A DNA stretch of 19,708 nt from Rodentolepis nana (GCA_900617975.1 UZAE01012234.1:1-19708), one strand, 5' to 3'; positions 1 to 9,802 are shown, counted from the stretch's first letter. The notes: generated from the letters alone by a model not told the origin. Made by a program: numbers and translations.

Positions 1-33
1 ATGAGATACGACCAAGAGTTTTTGATACCAGTC

Positions 34-73
<40 letters not shown>

Positions 74-106
74 GACTGGTATCAAAAACTCTTGGTCGTA
101 TCTCAT
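1..106. repeat. Perfect palindrome with (TA)n centre
   Basis: Every base from 1 to 53 is complementary to its partner from 106 back to 54, so this is a 106-bp inverted repeat with no spacer. Each arm has about 37 bp of unique sequence beginning ATGAGATACGACC, followed by a TA run; the two TA runs fuse at the centre (about 38-69). No mismatch separates the arms, which implies a recent origin, ongoing conversion, or an assembly fold-back. The left arm may continue beyond the window. It could be a small foldback or MITE-like element, but no transposase or second copy is visible here. Confidence 0.9.
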
Positions 107-3100
107 TTAAAAATTTCCAGGTGAACGATGGCTCATACCTATTTTAACGGCCTTTACAAATTCCAAGCCTAAAATGCTCGTTTATGATAGGCCTTCAGTT
201 CAATTCTTGAAACTCTCCAACGATCTCTCATCTCCGACATCTTAACCACTTTCCTCAGTTTTTGCTCCTTCCCATCTTCCAAATACCCTTTAAAATGCAT
301 TTCCCTCTTCTCATTGCTGTTATTGTAAGAGAAATGGTTTATATCTCGTCAATATAATTTTCTAACTTTAAAGTGCAAGTCTAAACCTCAGGAAAATTTT
401 ATTTGAAAGGGTAAAATGCTGAACAACTGACTGTATGCGAATATTTTTAAAAAAATGATGGAATGCTTTCGAGATATTTTCCTCGTCGGGAACACTGTTC
501 CCAAGGCGCAATGCCAAACAAGGACTTTTGGGGCCTTATTTTGATTTTCTTTGAGTTAAATAAGAGACCAAAATGTTTGGAACGCTATAGCCAACCTTGA
601 CATCTGGTTCTGTGTGAACATCTTCCAAAATCGCGAAATTTGTTTTTCTTTAGCTTTGCACTTCTATGCATCCATAATATAATGAAGACAATTCCACGTG
701 TTTACACCTCGTAAAATTGAATTGAATCACAATTTTGTAAAAAGATTTTTATTAAATTAGAAAGACCAAGTCATTATTGGTTATGAAATAATTTGATAAA
801 ATTTAATTACCTTTTATTTTTCAATAAAAAAATAAATTGAACAAGCAAATAAAAATATCTAATGTCTTCCGCTTATTACTCAAGGTACAGAAAATCAAGA
901 ATTTCATTTTTATATTAGTATATTTGTGGAGTAGCCTAACCCATCATTAGATAGTTATAATTATGTGTACACAATGTCTGAAACTTTAATTACCTATAAA
1001 TCCTCCTAAATGAAACCCTATGGCTCTATTCCAAGAGAAAGTGGTGGTTATTTAATTAATCCAAAAAGTCCGATCTTGTTTAAACGGGTTGTACATAAAT
1101 AACAGGAAGCGACGAAATTGCGAATACCTAAATATTCGTGTCTTCAAAATAGTTGTTAAGTTTATTTTAGCTCACTAGATCCGGAAAAGAATCAAAATTA
1201 AATTGCAAATCAGGTCTTCATTTCAATAGTCTTTTTATGCTCACTTAAATGAAAGTCTTAGAAAAGTGTTTTGCTCTCATATTTTTTAGTTGTTTAAGAA
1301 GTTCATTTATAGCGTTTTGCAAATGGATCACTCTCATGTCACATTAAAAGCCAACAATGGGCATTCATTAGTTGATGGACTCCCAACAATTTCACTATGT
1401 GTGAGGTGGCAAAACAGCCTTATCTTTGCCATAAGAAGCAATATCAAAAAAACGACTCATTGATGACTCCTTTGGCGTATCTGTAGCGGATTACTACTTT
1501 ACTAAAGCCTGACTGACTCAGAAATCTCTATGGCAGATTCTTCAACATCTAGCTAGACTCCCAGAACTAACTAAGCTATAGCCCAGTTATAAAGGAAACA
1601 GACGTGTAGCACGGAGCACGTTTATTCAGTACGTATATTGATAGCGAAGTGTGTTTTAGGCACAGCGATTAGTTATCAGATAATCTAGCATAATTCGCGT
1701 GAACATTAATAGCTAACTATCTTTGAGTAGTGTTCCATAACAGGATTTCTGTTGGTCATTGATGAAGTGTCCCACACTGTTTTCGTTAATTGGGCATTAT
1801 GTACCGTTTTTGCCTATTTAGAACTAGTAAATTCTGAACAAAGGATGAATGCGATTGGGATTGTGGTTGTGTAAGATGAGAAAGTGAATAAAATGGGGTG
1901 AAACAAAATGTAAAGAAGATTGCGCTGAGGTTACCATTAGAGCAGGTACGAAAACATCTCTTCCCGGTTGAACAAAATATGGATCAAATCCGCAATACAC
2001 ACCGCTCACCACCTTACATCTACTCTTAAAAATTAATTTGCTTCATTTAACCGTTAATTAGTTTTTTATTTATATGGCAAAACCTGAAAGCCCAAAGAGT
2101 ATGGCTAGAGTAGTGAAGTAAACGATGTTGGAAAGTTCTTCGACTAAGTCCTGATTCGAAACCACGCTGAACATTGGACTCTGCAATTATCAGGCCAACT
2201 TCATTTCAAACTTCTTTCATAATGCTTTAGAGTATTCATTGATGTAGGTCTGTGGAATGTCGGCATTTCTACTGACGGTTTGCTTACGAGGGCCTTCGGA
2301 GAGTCGACATCAAACATCGATGTGTCTCAGAGCCTTTACTTAGTTGTTGGTGTTCTATTAACCACTGGATGGATGTCCACGTAGAATTCTGCATCCAAAA
2401 CGCAGACAAGACAGCTGCCTACATCAATCCTTTATGTGAAAACGTGTAAATTTTCTCAATTGTGGTAATTGGTGTTTCAAGAAAATTTTATCAATTTTGC
2501 AGTATTTTAGTGCATGCTTGCTTCGATGTTAACCTCTCGCCTGAGCATTTGGTTCGGAGCGGGTTTCACGAAGGATCTTCATCACCCACCACTTTGATAG
2601 TCACAGTATCATCTGTTGACCTATGTGCTGAATAGCCCTAAATTTACTACCGTTTTGGTTTGTGACGAACAGGTGAATGAAAAGCTCAATATCTTAGACA
2701 ATCATTCGATCTCATGGCATTAAGTCCTTTATCATTACCAACTTGTTCTTTATTATTCAAATAAGAGCCTTGATTTAACTGTTCCAAACTATTCTTCTTA
2801 TACCCCCAGCGAACATGCTCTATTTGACCTTCATTTCTTACATCTCTATGGGAGTTTTTCAACAAACCCAATCGATTTATTAATGGGACATCAGTATTAT
2901 GCATATTCTAATTAGCCCAGTGAACAGCCCAAAAATTTAAAGGATATTAGACCACTCTCGATTTCCTGTCTGTTGTACTTCTCCAAAAAAGTACTGCACT
3001 CTAGTTCTTGATGTTTCCTACCGGCCGACGGAGCGATTTTCTGTTTCCATAGGCAGCTTTGAGCAGCACAGTCTTATTGAAGTCATTGGGATCAATGATG

Positions 3101-4977
3101 AATCAGAGGCCTTTTAAGTACATTTGATAATGGTTCGATTATTTGTAAATTATGCCTCTCACAAGTCATTTATGCGAAATATTTCCTCATTCTTTCAGCC
3201 AAGTAGACATAATGAATATGATCGAAAGCTAATCGATAAGGAATTATATGAAAGATACGCTGCTTTCCTAATTTTAATTACCCAATCTAAAAAGCCAATA
3301 AAGACTTGGATAAAGTTAAAAGTTTCAAACCCAAGACGAAATATTTCAACTCGGTATGGAGATGTTTTATTAGTGTCTTTTTGATCAAACTTACTTATGA
3401 CCTTTTAATACATTTTGAAATAAACTTTCGGAAACAAGGTTTAAATTTGCTTATTTAATATAAAGCTTTTCTAATATGCTTTGATTCACCGTTAAGCGTA
3501 ATATTGGTGCTACTATTATTTGTAAGTAGTAGATTGTTTTTAGAGAAATCGCTCTTCCGCATGATAATTTTAAGAGGAAATATTTTTAAGGAATTTAATT
3601 GCTTATTACAAAACACACTCAATAACTGAAACCAGTGAACGTTCTCTGGCTAAATACATTTTCTTCTCTTCCAAATTTAGAAAATCACGCAATTTTGAAC
3701 AATACGCATTCTAGTTTTATTAGTTGGGTACCAGAGTGACCAGCGTGCATGTCTACCATATCGGAGTTTGCAAAATCACTTTTTACCGGGTCAAATCTAG
3801 TAATGTTGAAGGTCAGCCGCATGACCCCAGGCCAGCTTCCCCCCCCCCCTCCCTCCCTCTCCCCAAGTCAAATATTGAAATTACTTTCTTTTATGAGCGT
3901 GGGAGCTCTGTTAACCTTAAAGGTTTATCTCTTCCCCGTCTGCCATGTTAAAATACGTAAAGTCGCAATATCAATAAAGAATATTTTATTTCCTTCCTAG
4001 GCGTTGGGGAAAAATGCTATTTAAAGAGAGTGGACAGGCTTTCGTAATTAAAATTACCGGTTAACAGACACTGGAAATCTCAGGCTTCTTTGACGTATTG
4101 GAAAAATTTTACAATGGAAGCTACTCATTAATTGAAGAATGAAGTAAGTCCTTGATACCTAGATGCTGTTTTCAAAATCTGTTTTGCTGTTTGCCGATTT
4201 TATTTGCTTCCCATAATGACAAAGGTATGTTTTGTATTATTGTTAATAATAGGAAAAGGTATGCCCAATAACATGATTTTTAATTCATTTTTATTTATTG
4301 AAATTCAATAAAAGAATACAAATACATCGCGATGCCTTAATTTTTATTTTTCATCTTTTGGCTTCTATACAAATTGACCAGCTGAAATAAGACAGAATAA
4401 TTTCGTTATTTTTTTACAATAATCCAAATTTTACAATCGTATAAATCAAAAATTTAAAGGGGCTTCTATTTAAGATTCAATTAAGAGATCATTTATCACC
4501 GATTAAAATTCTGTTCTCAATGCCCGCATCTTCATGCGATTTTCTCATATCCTTTGGACCTAAGAGATGTCACAGGAGAAAGAAGTTTGATAACTGAATT
4601 TTTTTCAGACTCACAGTCCTCAAATGCAGACTTTAGGCCACCCAGATTTTGGACTTGTCATCTCAAAAAAGATCTTTATTTTTTTTGTTTTCTTTTGTTT
4701 ATTTATCTTTCATTACAATGGTACTCCAAACTCATGGTTCCATTAAAATTCAAATGATTTATGGTACTGTCAGACAGCAAGGATTGACAAACCATCCTAT
4801 AAACTTTGTTACGCTCTCTTAAAAGTAAAAAATTTGATAGATTATCAAGTAAAATAGTTAATATTCATTTTAAAGTGCATTTAGATTTAATACATAACCT
4901 ATTTCGTGAAATTGAAATGGTGATTCCATTTAGCAATATAATTTAAGCCTGAATTGTGTTAATTAATCTTCGGATGA
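107..4977. other. Gene-free AT-rich stretch, possible 5' flank or intron
   Basis: No exon, RNA gene or known repeat can be supported here apart from the C-rich tract listed separately. The longest frames are 86 codons (3124-3384, +), 83 codons (3749-4000, +) and 72 codons (2686-2904, -). They resemble no family I know and lack convincing flanking splice sites. I looked specifically for CELF RRM1 and RRM2 signatures (KLFVGM-type RNP2, GCAFV-type RNP1) and did not find them. The stretch is therefore either intergenic DNA upstream of the CELF-like gene or part of a long 5' intron. Confidence 0.6.
3836..3864. repeat. Homopyrimidine tract with C11 run, G-quadruplex-prone on the minus strand
   Basis: This is a 29-nt uninterrupted pyrimidine run on the + strand with eleven consecutive C (3839-3849), followed by TCCCTCCCTCTCCCC. 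The minus strand has at least four runs of three or more G separated by one to three bases, which fits the usual G-quadruplex pattern. The + strand could form an i-motif or triplex. It lies about 1.4 kb upstream of the CELF-like start. Length in the assembly may be unreliable because of the homopolymer. Confidence 0.75.
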
Positions 4978-5004
4978 ATGCCACTTGATCAGCTGCAGAG
5001 TAAA

Positions 5005-5138
5005 CCAATCATATTCAAGGGTCTATCAACCAATCACAGTACATGCGGCTTAATGCTTAACCAATCATCATTCAATATCACTTTAAAGCCAATCAAAGCT
5101 CCAGTTAAAGGCGGACACATCTGCACGTTAGTCACTCC
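5005..5138 (+). promoter_or_regulatory. Likely promoter: four CCAAT boxes and initiator-like site
   Basis: CCAAT occurs at 5005-5009, 5030-5034, 5061-5065 and 5089-5093, each followed by TCA and the first three preceded by AA (AACCAATCA). All four are on the + strand, with start-to-start spacing of 25, 31 and 28 bp. CCAAT is the core site for the NF-Y trimer, and multiple evenly spaced copies are typical of NF-Y-driven promoters. An initiator-like TCACTCC sits at 5132-5138, about 40 bp past the last box. No clear TATA box is seen. The ATG at 5212 lies about 75 bp further on. The boxes are seen directly; promoter function is inferred. Confidence 0.6.
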
Positions 5139-5211
5139 TGGTAATTGCGTGTTGGGTTTGGTGCGTCTCCTCCGGCTGTTCCATATTTTCTGTTTATTTG
5201 ATATTGTTGAA

Positions 5212-5332
5212 ATGGTTCAAGGTGGAATTAATAATATTCCCTCGGCTCCTGTTAACCAACTTCAGACATCCCAATCTCTGAATACTTCTGCTTCTGAAAA
5301 TGTTAAGCCGTCACCAATTAATGGAGAATCAA
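5212..5332 (+). CDS. CELF-like exon 1 (residues 1-40)
   Basis: This exon begins [13 protein letters not shown] and ends in GES plus one base before the strong donor GTAAGT at 5333. The intron is phase 1. The open frame continues upstream to 4978, but that part overlaps the CCAAT boxes and shows no conserved protein. The start is the least certain part of the model: it may be a first coding exon, or an internal exon beginning at about 5222 or 5266. Confidence 0.6.
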
Positions 5333-7647
5333 GTAAGTTGACATTTTTTCAACGCATTATCTTTATTTGTCCCGTTCATGTGGAAAATCAACTTAGTGAT
5401 ATATATATACTTTGATTAAAAGTCATTTTGAGATCTTACATGGACTTTTTATATCTTCATTCAGATCCCGGGACACATGCTCAAACCGCGAATCAGAGTG
5501 CTCTTGATGGGCAATTCGCTGTATGTTTAGCTTTTATACAGTGACTATTTGTGCGCATTTCACCCCAATGACCGTTCTCTGTGTTAATTTAGCAGACTGG
5601 TATAAACCCGCCGCAAGTCCTCCAGCCGATCACCGTAAATGTCCCCGAATTAAGTGGGTCAGTATCACAGAACGGGGGTCAGTTGATATCACAAACCACA
5701 TCGAATCTCGATGCTATAGCTGCCCTTCTAAACGGGTATAGCACAGTGATGCAAAACATCGGAATGAACGGCGTTTTATCTAATGGACAGTCCCTTTTGG
5801 TGAGTTGCGTCAGTAAAGTAATTTCCAATTCATTGACAGTGGGGGTATAGCTATACTTTTTTTTCCTAGGCTCCAAGTGTGCTCCCTCAACAACTCGTGA
5901 CTGCTCAAAATGGCCAGAACTCTTGCTCCGGTTCCTTGACTCCTTCTACACCTAATTCGAATAATCACCAAAACCAGTCAAATTGGAACGGGAACGGAGT
6001 TGCATCGAGTACCCTACCCGGGTCGGTACCATTGTTTGGGTCTGCTTTGAGTCTATTGCCTAATCAGCAGACTGCGACCACACCGAATCCTTTCTGTTCT
6101 CTGGATCCAAACCTCTTTCAACTGATTTCCACTCAGCACAATATCCAACAGGCTCTCCTCCTCCAACATCAACAACAACAATCCATCGTCTCTCAATACG
6201 CAGCTCCTTTTCCCGCCTTTCCTCTGTTTCCTTCTGCCCCCGGTACGCCTCTGGCAGCCAATGGACACCGTAAGTTGCGGACACATAAATCGGTACGCTT
6301 GATACGAACTCGATATCACGTGTCTATCCACTTTAGTTGCCCAACTGTCAATTGGTGGTGGATCATCCGTCTTTCCTGCCCTGAATTTAGGTGAGTTTCT
6401 TAAACATTCGGGCATTGGTTATCTGGGGAAAAAAGCTCGAGTTCAAGTGGTGTTTCTCTTTCCAGCTGGCATTTCTAATCTTGGAGGGGTTAGCCATCAT
6501 TCTAATGGAAATAGTGAGCAAATGATTACAGGACCTGAAGGCTGCAATCTCTTCATTTACCACTTGCCTCAGGATAAAACAGATTCTGACCTAGTTGATC
6601 TCTTTTCCCCCTTTGGAAATGTTCTGAGCGCAAAGGTCTATATTGATCGTGTCACTGGCCAAAGTAAATGTTTCGGTAAGTTTTCTTTGATTACTATCTG
6701 GCTCTTATTGAAGTCTGTGATTGGGTGAAATCGATTTTTTTTCACTTTGTATATATATATATATAGGTTTCGTGAGCTATGACAACCCCATTAGTGCTCG
6801 TGACGCCATCAGTCAAATGAATGGTTATGCGATTTGTCAGAAGAGACTGAAGGTCCAGTTGAAGCGGTCGAAAGGTAACCATTGCTAATTATCCGCTTGC
6901 TATTCAATCATTATGCACAACGCATGTTTACTTCCTATAAAAATTTCGATTGCTAAAACAAGTCTTCCTTTTTTTCTTCATTCCTCTAGTAAATTGTCAG
7001 CAGTAAAAAATGCCGAGGCTTTAACTTCCTTTTATCTACTACTCATGCCACTTTGTATACTTGCATTCTCTTTTACAATCACCTCCCCCACACACACACA
7101 CATATACAAATTGAGTTCCAATTATCCAAGCGTTTGAAGATTGCATACTACCTCACTCAAAAGTCGATCCAGTAATGCTTATTTCCTATAAGTAAGGAGC
7201 CTTATATTATTAAGTGTTCCTCTCATTGTGTTTTAAGTATTCTACACGTGTTTTTTGCACGTCATCATTGTTCTCCCTCTTTAAATGTGCTGCCGTCTCT
7301 CTGTTTTGGGCCATTTTGTTAGCTTTCTTTGGTTGCATAAATGTGAGGACCTTCCTCCTCATCTCCTCCTCCTATTCTCTTTATTGCGGGGTGTGTCTGT
7401 GTGTGCGCGTGCGCGTGTGTTTCTAGCCACTTTAGTAATTTGCGTCTGTACCTTCCATTGCTACTCTACCGTTGTCTCAATGTTCGCTTTCATCCCTCTT
7501 GCCTTCTACTCCATCATTTTACATATATATATCTTCACCCTTTACATTTGTGCATGGAACTCAAGTTAATGCGCCTCATTCCAACTTGTTAGCGTTCTCT
7601 TATGTGCAATCCTCTTTTCTTGCCTTTTAGGAATCCGACCCTACTAG
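5212..7647 (+). CDS. CELF/Bruno-like RNA-binding protein, 8 coding exons, 390 aa
   Basis: Joined exons are 5212-5332, 5465-5520, 5593-5799, 5870-6269, 6337-6390, 6466-6675, 6767-6874 and 7631-7647. All junctions are GT-AG, and the total of 1173 nt stays in frame. Residues about 1-300 form a low-complexity linker rich in Q, N, S and P. Residues 302-385 are an RRM matching CELF RRM3, with [13 protein letters not shown] (RNP2), [11 protein letters not shown] (RNP1) and [11 protein letters not shown], and the C-terminus GIRPY parallels the usual -KPY end. CELF proteins bind GU-rich RNA and act in splicing, translation and decay, in nucleus and cytoplasm. Canonical members have about 450-500 residues and three RRMs; RRM1 and RRM2 are not in this window. 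ATG 5212 has a good context (A at -3, G at +4) and follows the CCAAT array. Alternatively, AAG at 5219-5221 could be a 3' splice site for exons upstream of the window. Confidence 0.85.
5465..5520 (+). CDS. CELF-like exon 2 (residues 41-59)
   Basis: A pyrimidine-rich run ending TTCATTCAG gives the acceptor, and GTATGT at 5521 gives the donor. The 56-nt exon reads [19 protein letters not shown] once joined to the single base left by exon 1. It is part of the Q/N/S-rich linker, with no domain. Downstream intron phase is 0. Confidence 0.75.
5593..5799 (+). CDS. CELF-like exon 3 (residues 60-128)
   Basis: The exon lies between acceptor TTAATTTAG and donor GTGAGT (5800) and encodes exactly 69 codons without a stop. 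It begins [16 protein letters not shown] and contains [20 protein letters not shown], resembling the hydrophobic-plus-polar linker of CELF proteins between RRM2 and RRM3. Both flanking introns are short (72 and 70 nt) and phase 0. Confidence 0.8.
5870..6269 (+). CDS. CELF-like exon 4, large linker exon (residues 129-261)
   Basis: Acceptor TTTTTTTTCCTAG and donor GTAAGT (6270) bound this 400-nt exon. The encoded segment is rich in N, Q, S and P, with a short glutamine run QHQQQQ at residues 227-232. It is followed by [18 protein letters not shown], which recalls the QQYAAAALP segment that precedes RRM3 in animal CELF proteins. Open minus-strand frames over the same bases (6053-6415 and 6060-6284) are shadows. 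The exon ends with one base of a split codon (phase 1). Confidence 0.85.
6337..6390 (+). CDS. CELF-like exon 5 (residues 262-279)
   Basis: This 54-nt exon lies between acceptor CCACTTTAG and donor GTGAGT at 6391. It reads [18 protein letters not shown] plus one base. At 54 nt, with phase 1 on both sides, it can be skipped without a frame change, so it is a candidate alternative exon in the linker. Confidence 0.75.
6466..6675 (+). CDS. CELF-like exon 6, first half of RRM3 (residues 280-349)
   Basis: Acceptor TGTTTCTCTTTCCAG and donor GTAAGT (6676) bound this exon. After a short G/N/S-rich lead it encodes [13 protein letters not shown], with the RNP2 hexamer LFIYHL at residues 308-313. It then gives the first helix ([18 protein letters not shown]) and strand 2 ([14 protein letters not shown]). 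The RNP1 octamer KCFGFVSY is interrupted by the intron within the glycine codon. The match to CELF RRM3 is unmistakable. Confidence 0.93.
6767..6874 (+). CDS. CELF-like exon 7, second half of RRM3 (residues 350-385)
   Basis: The exon starts after a TA-rich acceptor (6750-6766) and completes RNP1 as [15 protein letters not shown]. It continues with helix 2 and the last strand, [20 protein letters not shown], nearly identical to the RRM3 end in other animals. The donor is GTAACC at 6875, weaker than the others in this gene. If that intron is retained, the frame reads G-N-H-C and stops at 6886-6888, giving a slightly different tail. Confidence 0.93.
6875..7630 (+). other. Intron 7 with (CA)n and (TG)n tracts
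   Basis: At 756 nt this is by far the longest intron in the gene. It contains a (CA)7 run at 7089-7102 and a TG/CG-alternating run at 7390-7421, and is pyrimidine-rich throughout its second half. It ends TGCCTTTTAG at 7630. A second AG right after the TG run (TTTCTAG, 7420-7426) could act as an alternative acceptor but would add a hydrophobic tail unlike any CELF protein. Frames at 6913-7137, 7214-7426, 7285-7569 and 7401-7592 lie inside the intron and have no support as genes. Confidence 0.75.
7631..7647 (+). CDS. CELF-like exon 8, terminal coding exon (residues 386-390)
   Basis: After acceptor CTTGCCTTTTAG the first two bases complete the split glycine codon. Then come ATC CGA CCC TAC TAG, giving the C-terminus G-I-R-P-Y and the stop at 7645-7647. 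Animal CELF proteins usually end ...KRSKxxxKPY, so recovery of a -PY end in the correct frame supports this as the true last exon. Exact use still needs a transcript. Confidence 0.78.
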
Positions 7648-9474
7648 AAATGGAATGCTCAAGTGTCCCTATCTCACTCTTTGACACTCAACCACCGTCC
7701 AATTTTTTATACCTATCTATTTACAAGGAAGAACTTGTATTTTGTATTTTCTTACATATTTAGCTTAAGTAATGTGAGATAGGCGGTATTATCGATAGTA
7801 TTTTTAATCCGGTATAATTTTGTGTTTTGATTTTGTTGTTGTTGTTGATTGGGTTTGGCGTTAGCCTCGTTTGAATGTCTACATACTGACTCGAAGACCC
7901 ACTTTCGTGTTTGTTAGCGTGAGAACTTGGCGCGCTATGGCACAATTGAAGTTGCCATTTAATCGATAGCTAACTGACTGTCCCCCTTGTCAATGGGTGT
8001 TATGTCGTTATAGCCTGGGGTGGGATTGGTGCGTGTGGAGATTATTGAACAGAGTGCCTTAATGCCCTACATTTGCAACTCCTTGCAGTTAAATTGTTGT
8101 GACAATGGTAGATCTTGCTTGTGTGTTCTTTCAATTTTGCGGTAGATACAAGCTTGTATTGGACGCAGAAAGTTCTTTTAATTAAGATACCCGAGATGTA
8201 CTGCCTTTCCTCCATAAAAGAGCAATATTAGCTTAGCCTCGGCAATTAATTGTGGGGTCACTTATTGCGGGCTCGGCAATGACCCAGATCTCCTAATTAT
8301 GTGTCTTAAGGTCAGGCGAATAGATGGCAATGTATAAGCTGAAATTAATTAATTTGTTGCATATTCTTACTGTTAGTGTTGGCCTTAATATCAGCAATTT
8401 CGCTCAAAGCTCCACTGTCATTCTGACAGATTAACATAAATCGCACAACTTCTTAAATTGTCAACTTGTCTCAGATTATGGTCTTGTCGGGCAGATGTGT
8501 CCGTTAAATGTGTTAAAATTTTTCGTACAATCCACATAGAAGGGTGAATAACTTATTTGCCAAGTTCGGTACTTTAAAAAATTAATATCAAATCTCAGTG
8601 CATTCTATGAGCAAAATCAAAAGTTCAATTGCCATCACAATTAGTTTGGATCGCTCGAATTTTAGGATCGTATCTCCGAAGTTCTAGAATAATGCGACCA
8701 TTTCCACTGACCCTCTAGTCTTAAAGCGACCCGAAGACCAATTGTTCAACTAAAGGTTTTAAGGATACATAAACGTAGACATTATGTAAATAGGTTCTTA
8801 TAGGGAGAAATTTCCTACAACGAACGAAACTGGAATGCCAGGCAAGTCTCAAAAATTTTTGCACACTCGAATGGAAATAACATCTTTTTCTGAAATGCCA
8901 CCGAATCAATAGAACCAGATGTCAAATAAGGCCCTTGGCATTTCGACATGGACCTCTCTTCTGGACTACTTGACCACGTCGTGTTTTCAAATGCATTTTC
9001 ATGACTACAACAACAGTATAGGAAGTACATGTCACCACCTCGGTCCTGAACAGATATTGAGTCTTCATACCATCTATCCAATCAGAGCCCACTAAATCCT
9101 CACGAGTACTCGAATGCACATAACTTTTTCATGAGATGACTAGAAATCAGACCAGTTGCATACTTTTATCTCACTGAAGTAGAGTTTTGAAATTTGACTT
9201 AAAAAGGAAAACAGAAAACCCGATTCTGGTAGTAATTTCTACTACACAAAAATTTTACTTCATGCATCCATTTGGTTAACTTTTGCTGAATAAAGTTGGA
9301 AATGCAAAGAAGACTACATAACCAGGGATTGGAATTCGGATATTTTTTTAGAAGCAAGACTTGTAGGCGAATTAATTCCGCCTATTAACGAGGCATTTCC
9401 GGAAAGACAACGGAACTGAAAGTCAGATGAAGTACTAATTCAAGTCATGGAAGTTCACTCCGATTTTTAGTTGA
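7648..9474 (+). other. 3' UTR and downstream flank of CELF-like gene
   Basis: This stretch has no coding signature. It probably begins with the CELF-like 3' UTR. The first AATAAA I see downstream of the stop is at 9289-9294, about 1.6 kb on; an earlier non-canonical signal cannot be excluded. Other items are a (TTG)n-like run near 7833-7848 and a Pumilio-type TGTAAATA at 8785-8792. Minus-strand frames at 7760-7945, 8721-8909, 8815-9081 and 8922-9119 look like chance. Confidence 0.5.
9289..9294 (+). promoter_or_regulatory. Candidate polyadenylation signal AATAAA
   Basis: This is the first canonical hexamer after the CELF-like stop codon on the + strand. The distance (about 1.64 kb) is long but not unusual for a CELF 3' UTR. 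No strong GU-rich downstream element is obvious, so assignment is weak. Confidence 0.3.
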
Positions 9475-9487
9475 CCACCGTATTGTA

Positions 9488-9789
9488 TTGTATTTATTTA
9501 TATCAAATAGCAGGCATTTTAACAGTTATTATTAGCCCTTTAGTTGACTTCGGGATTCACAGAGAGGAGGAACATCAAAGTGGGAAAAATTCGAAACGGG
9601 GGAACAGAAGAGAGCTTCAAAGATACAAAAGAGACAGACATAAGGGTAGAAAAAAGGGTAAGGTTAGTACTGCGGAAGTGGTCTAATATGACATACAGTG
9701 GGATCATACTAGGTTGAATTGACAAGTTTACTGCCGGTTTATAGACTTTTTGCCGTATGTGTTTACGTTGCCCAGGGTGCAACACGTAT
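9488..9789 (-). mobile_element. SINE-like retroelement, copy A, with 13-bp TSD
   Basis: The copy reads 5'->3' on the minus strand, with its TAAA-type tail at 9490-9500. It is flanked by CCACCGTATTGTA (9475-9487) and CCACCATATTGTA (9790-9802), a 13-bp target-site duplication with one mismatch. It matches copies B and D over almost its whole length (for example GGGCTAATGATAACTATCA-type sequence near the tail and CACCCTGGGCAACGT-type sequence near the head). It lacks about 25-30 bp at the 5' end, a mild 5' truncation. It encodes no protein. Confidence 0.85.
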
Positions 9790-9802
9790 CCACCATATTG
9801 TA

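Noticed and set aside
1824..2012. 62-codon minus frame reading YCGFDPYFVQPGRDVF
   Set aside because: It looks protein-like locally, but there is no clear acceptor or donor and no family match.
6053..6415. 120-codon minus-strand frame
   Set aside because: It is the antisense shadow of CELF-like exons 4 and 5, and its composition follows the plus-strand codons.
7214..7592. Cysteine- and leucine-rich frames that look like membrane proteins
   Set aside because: They lie in the pyrimidine-rich intron 7; T-rich DNA gives F/L/S/C-rich translations by itself.
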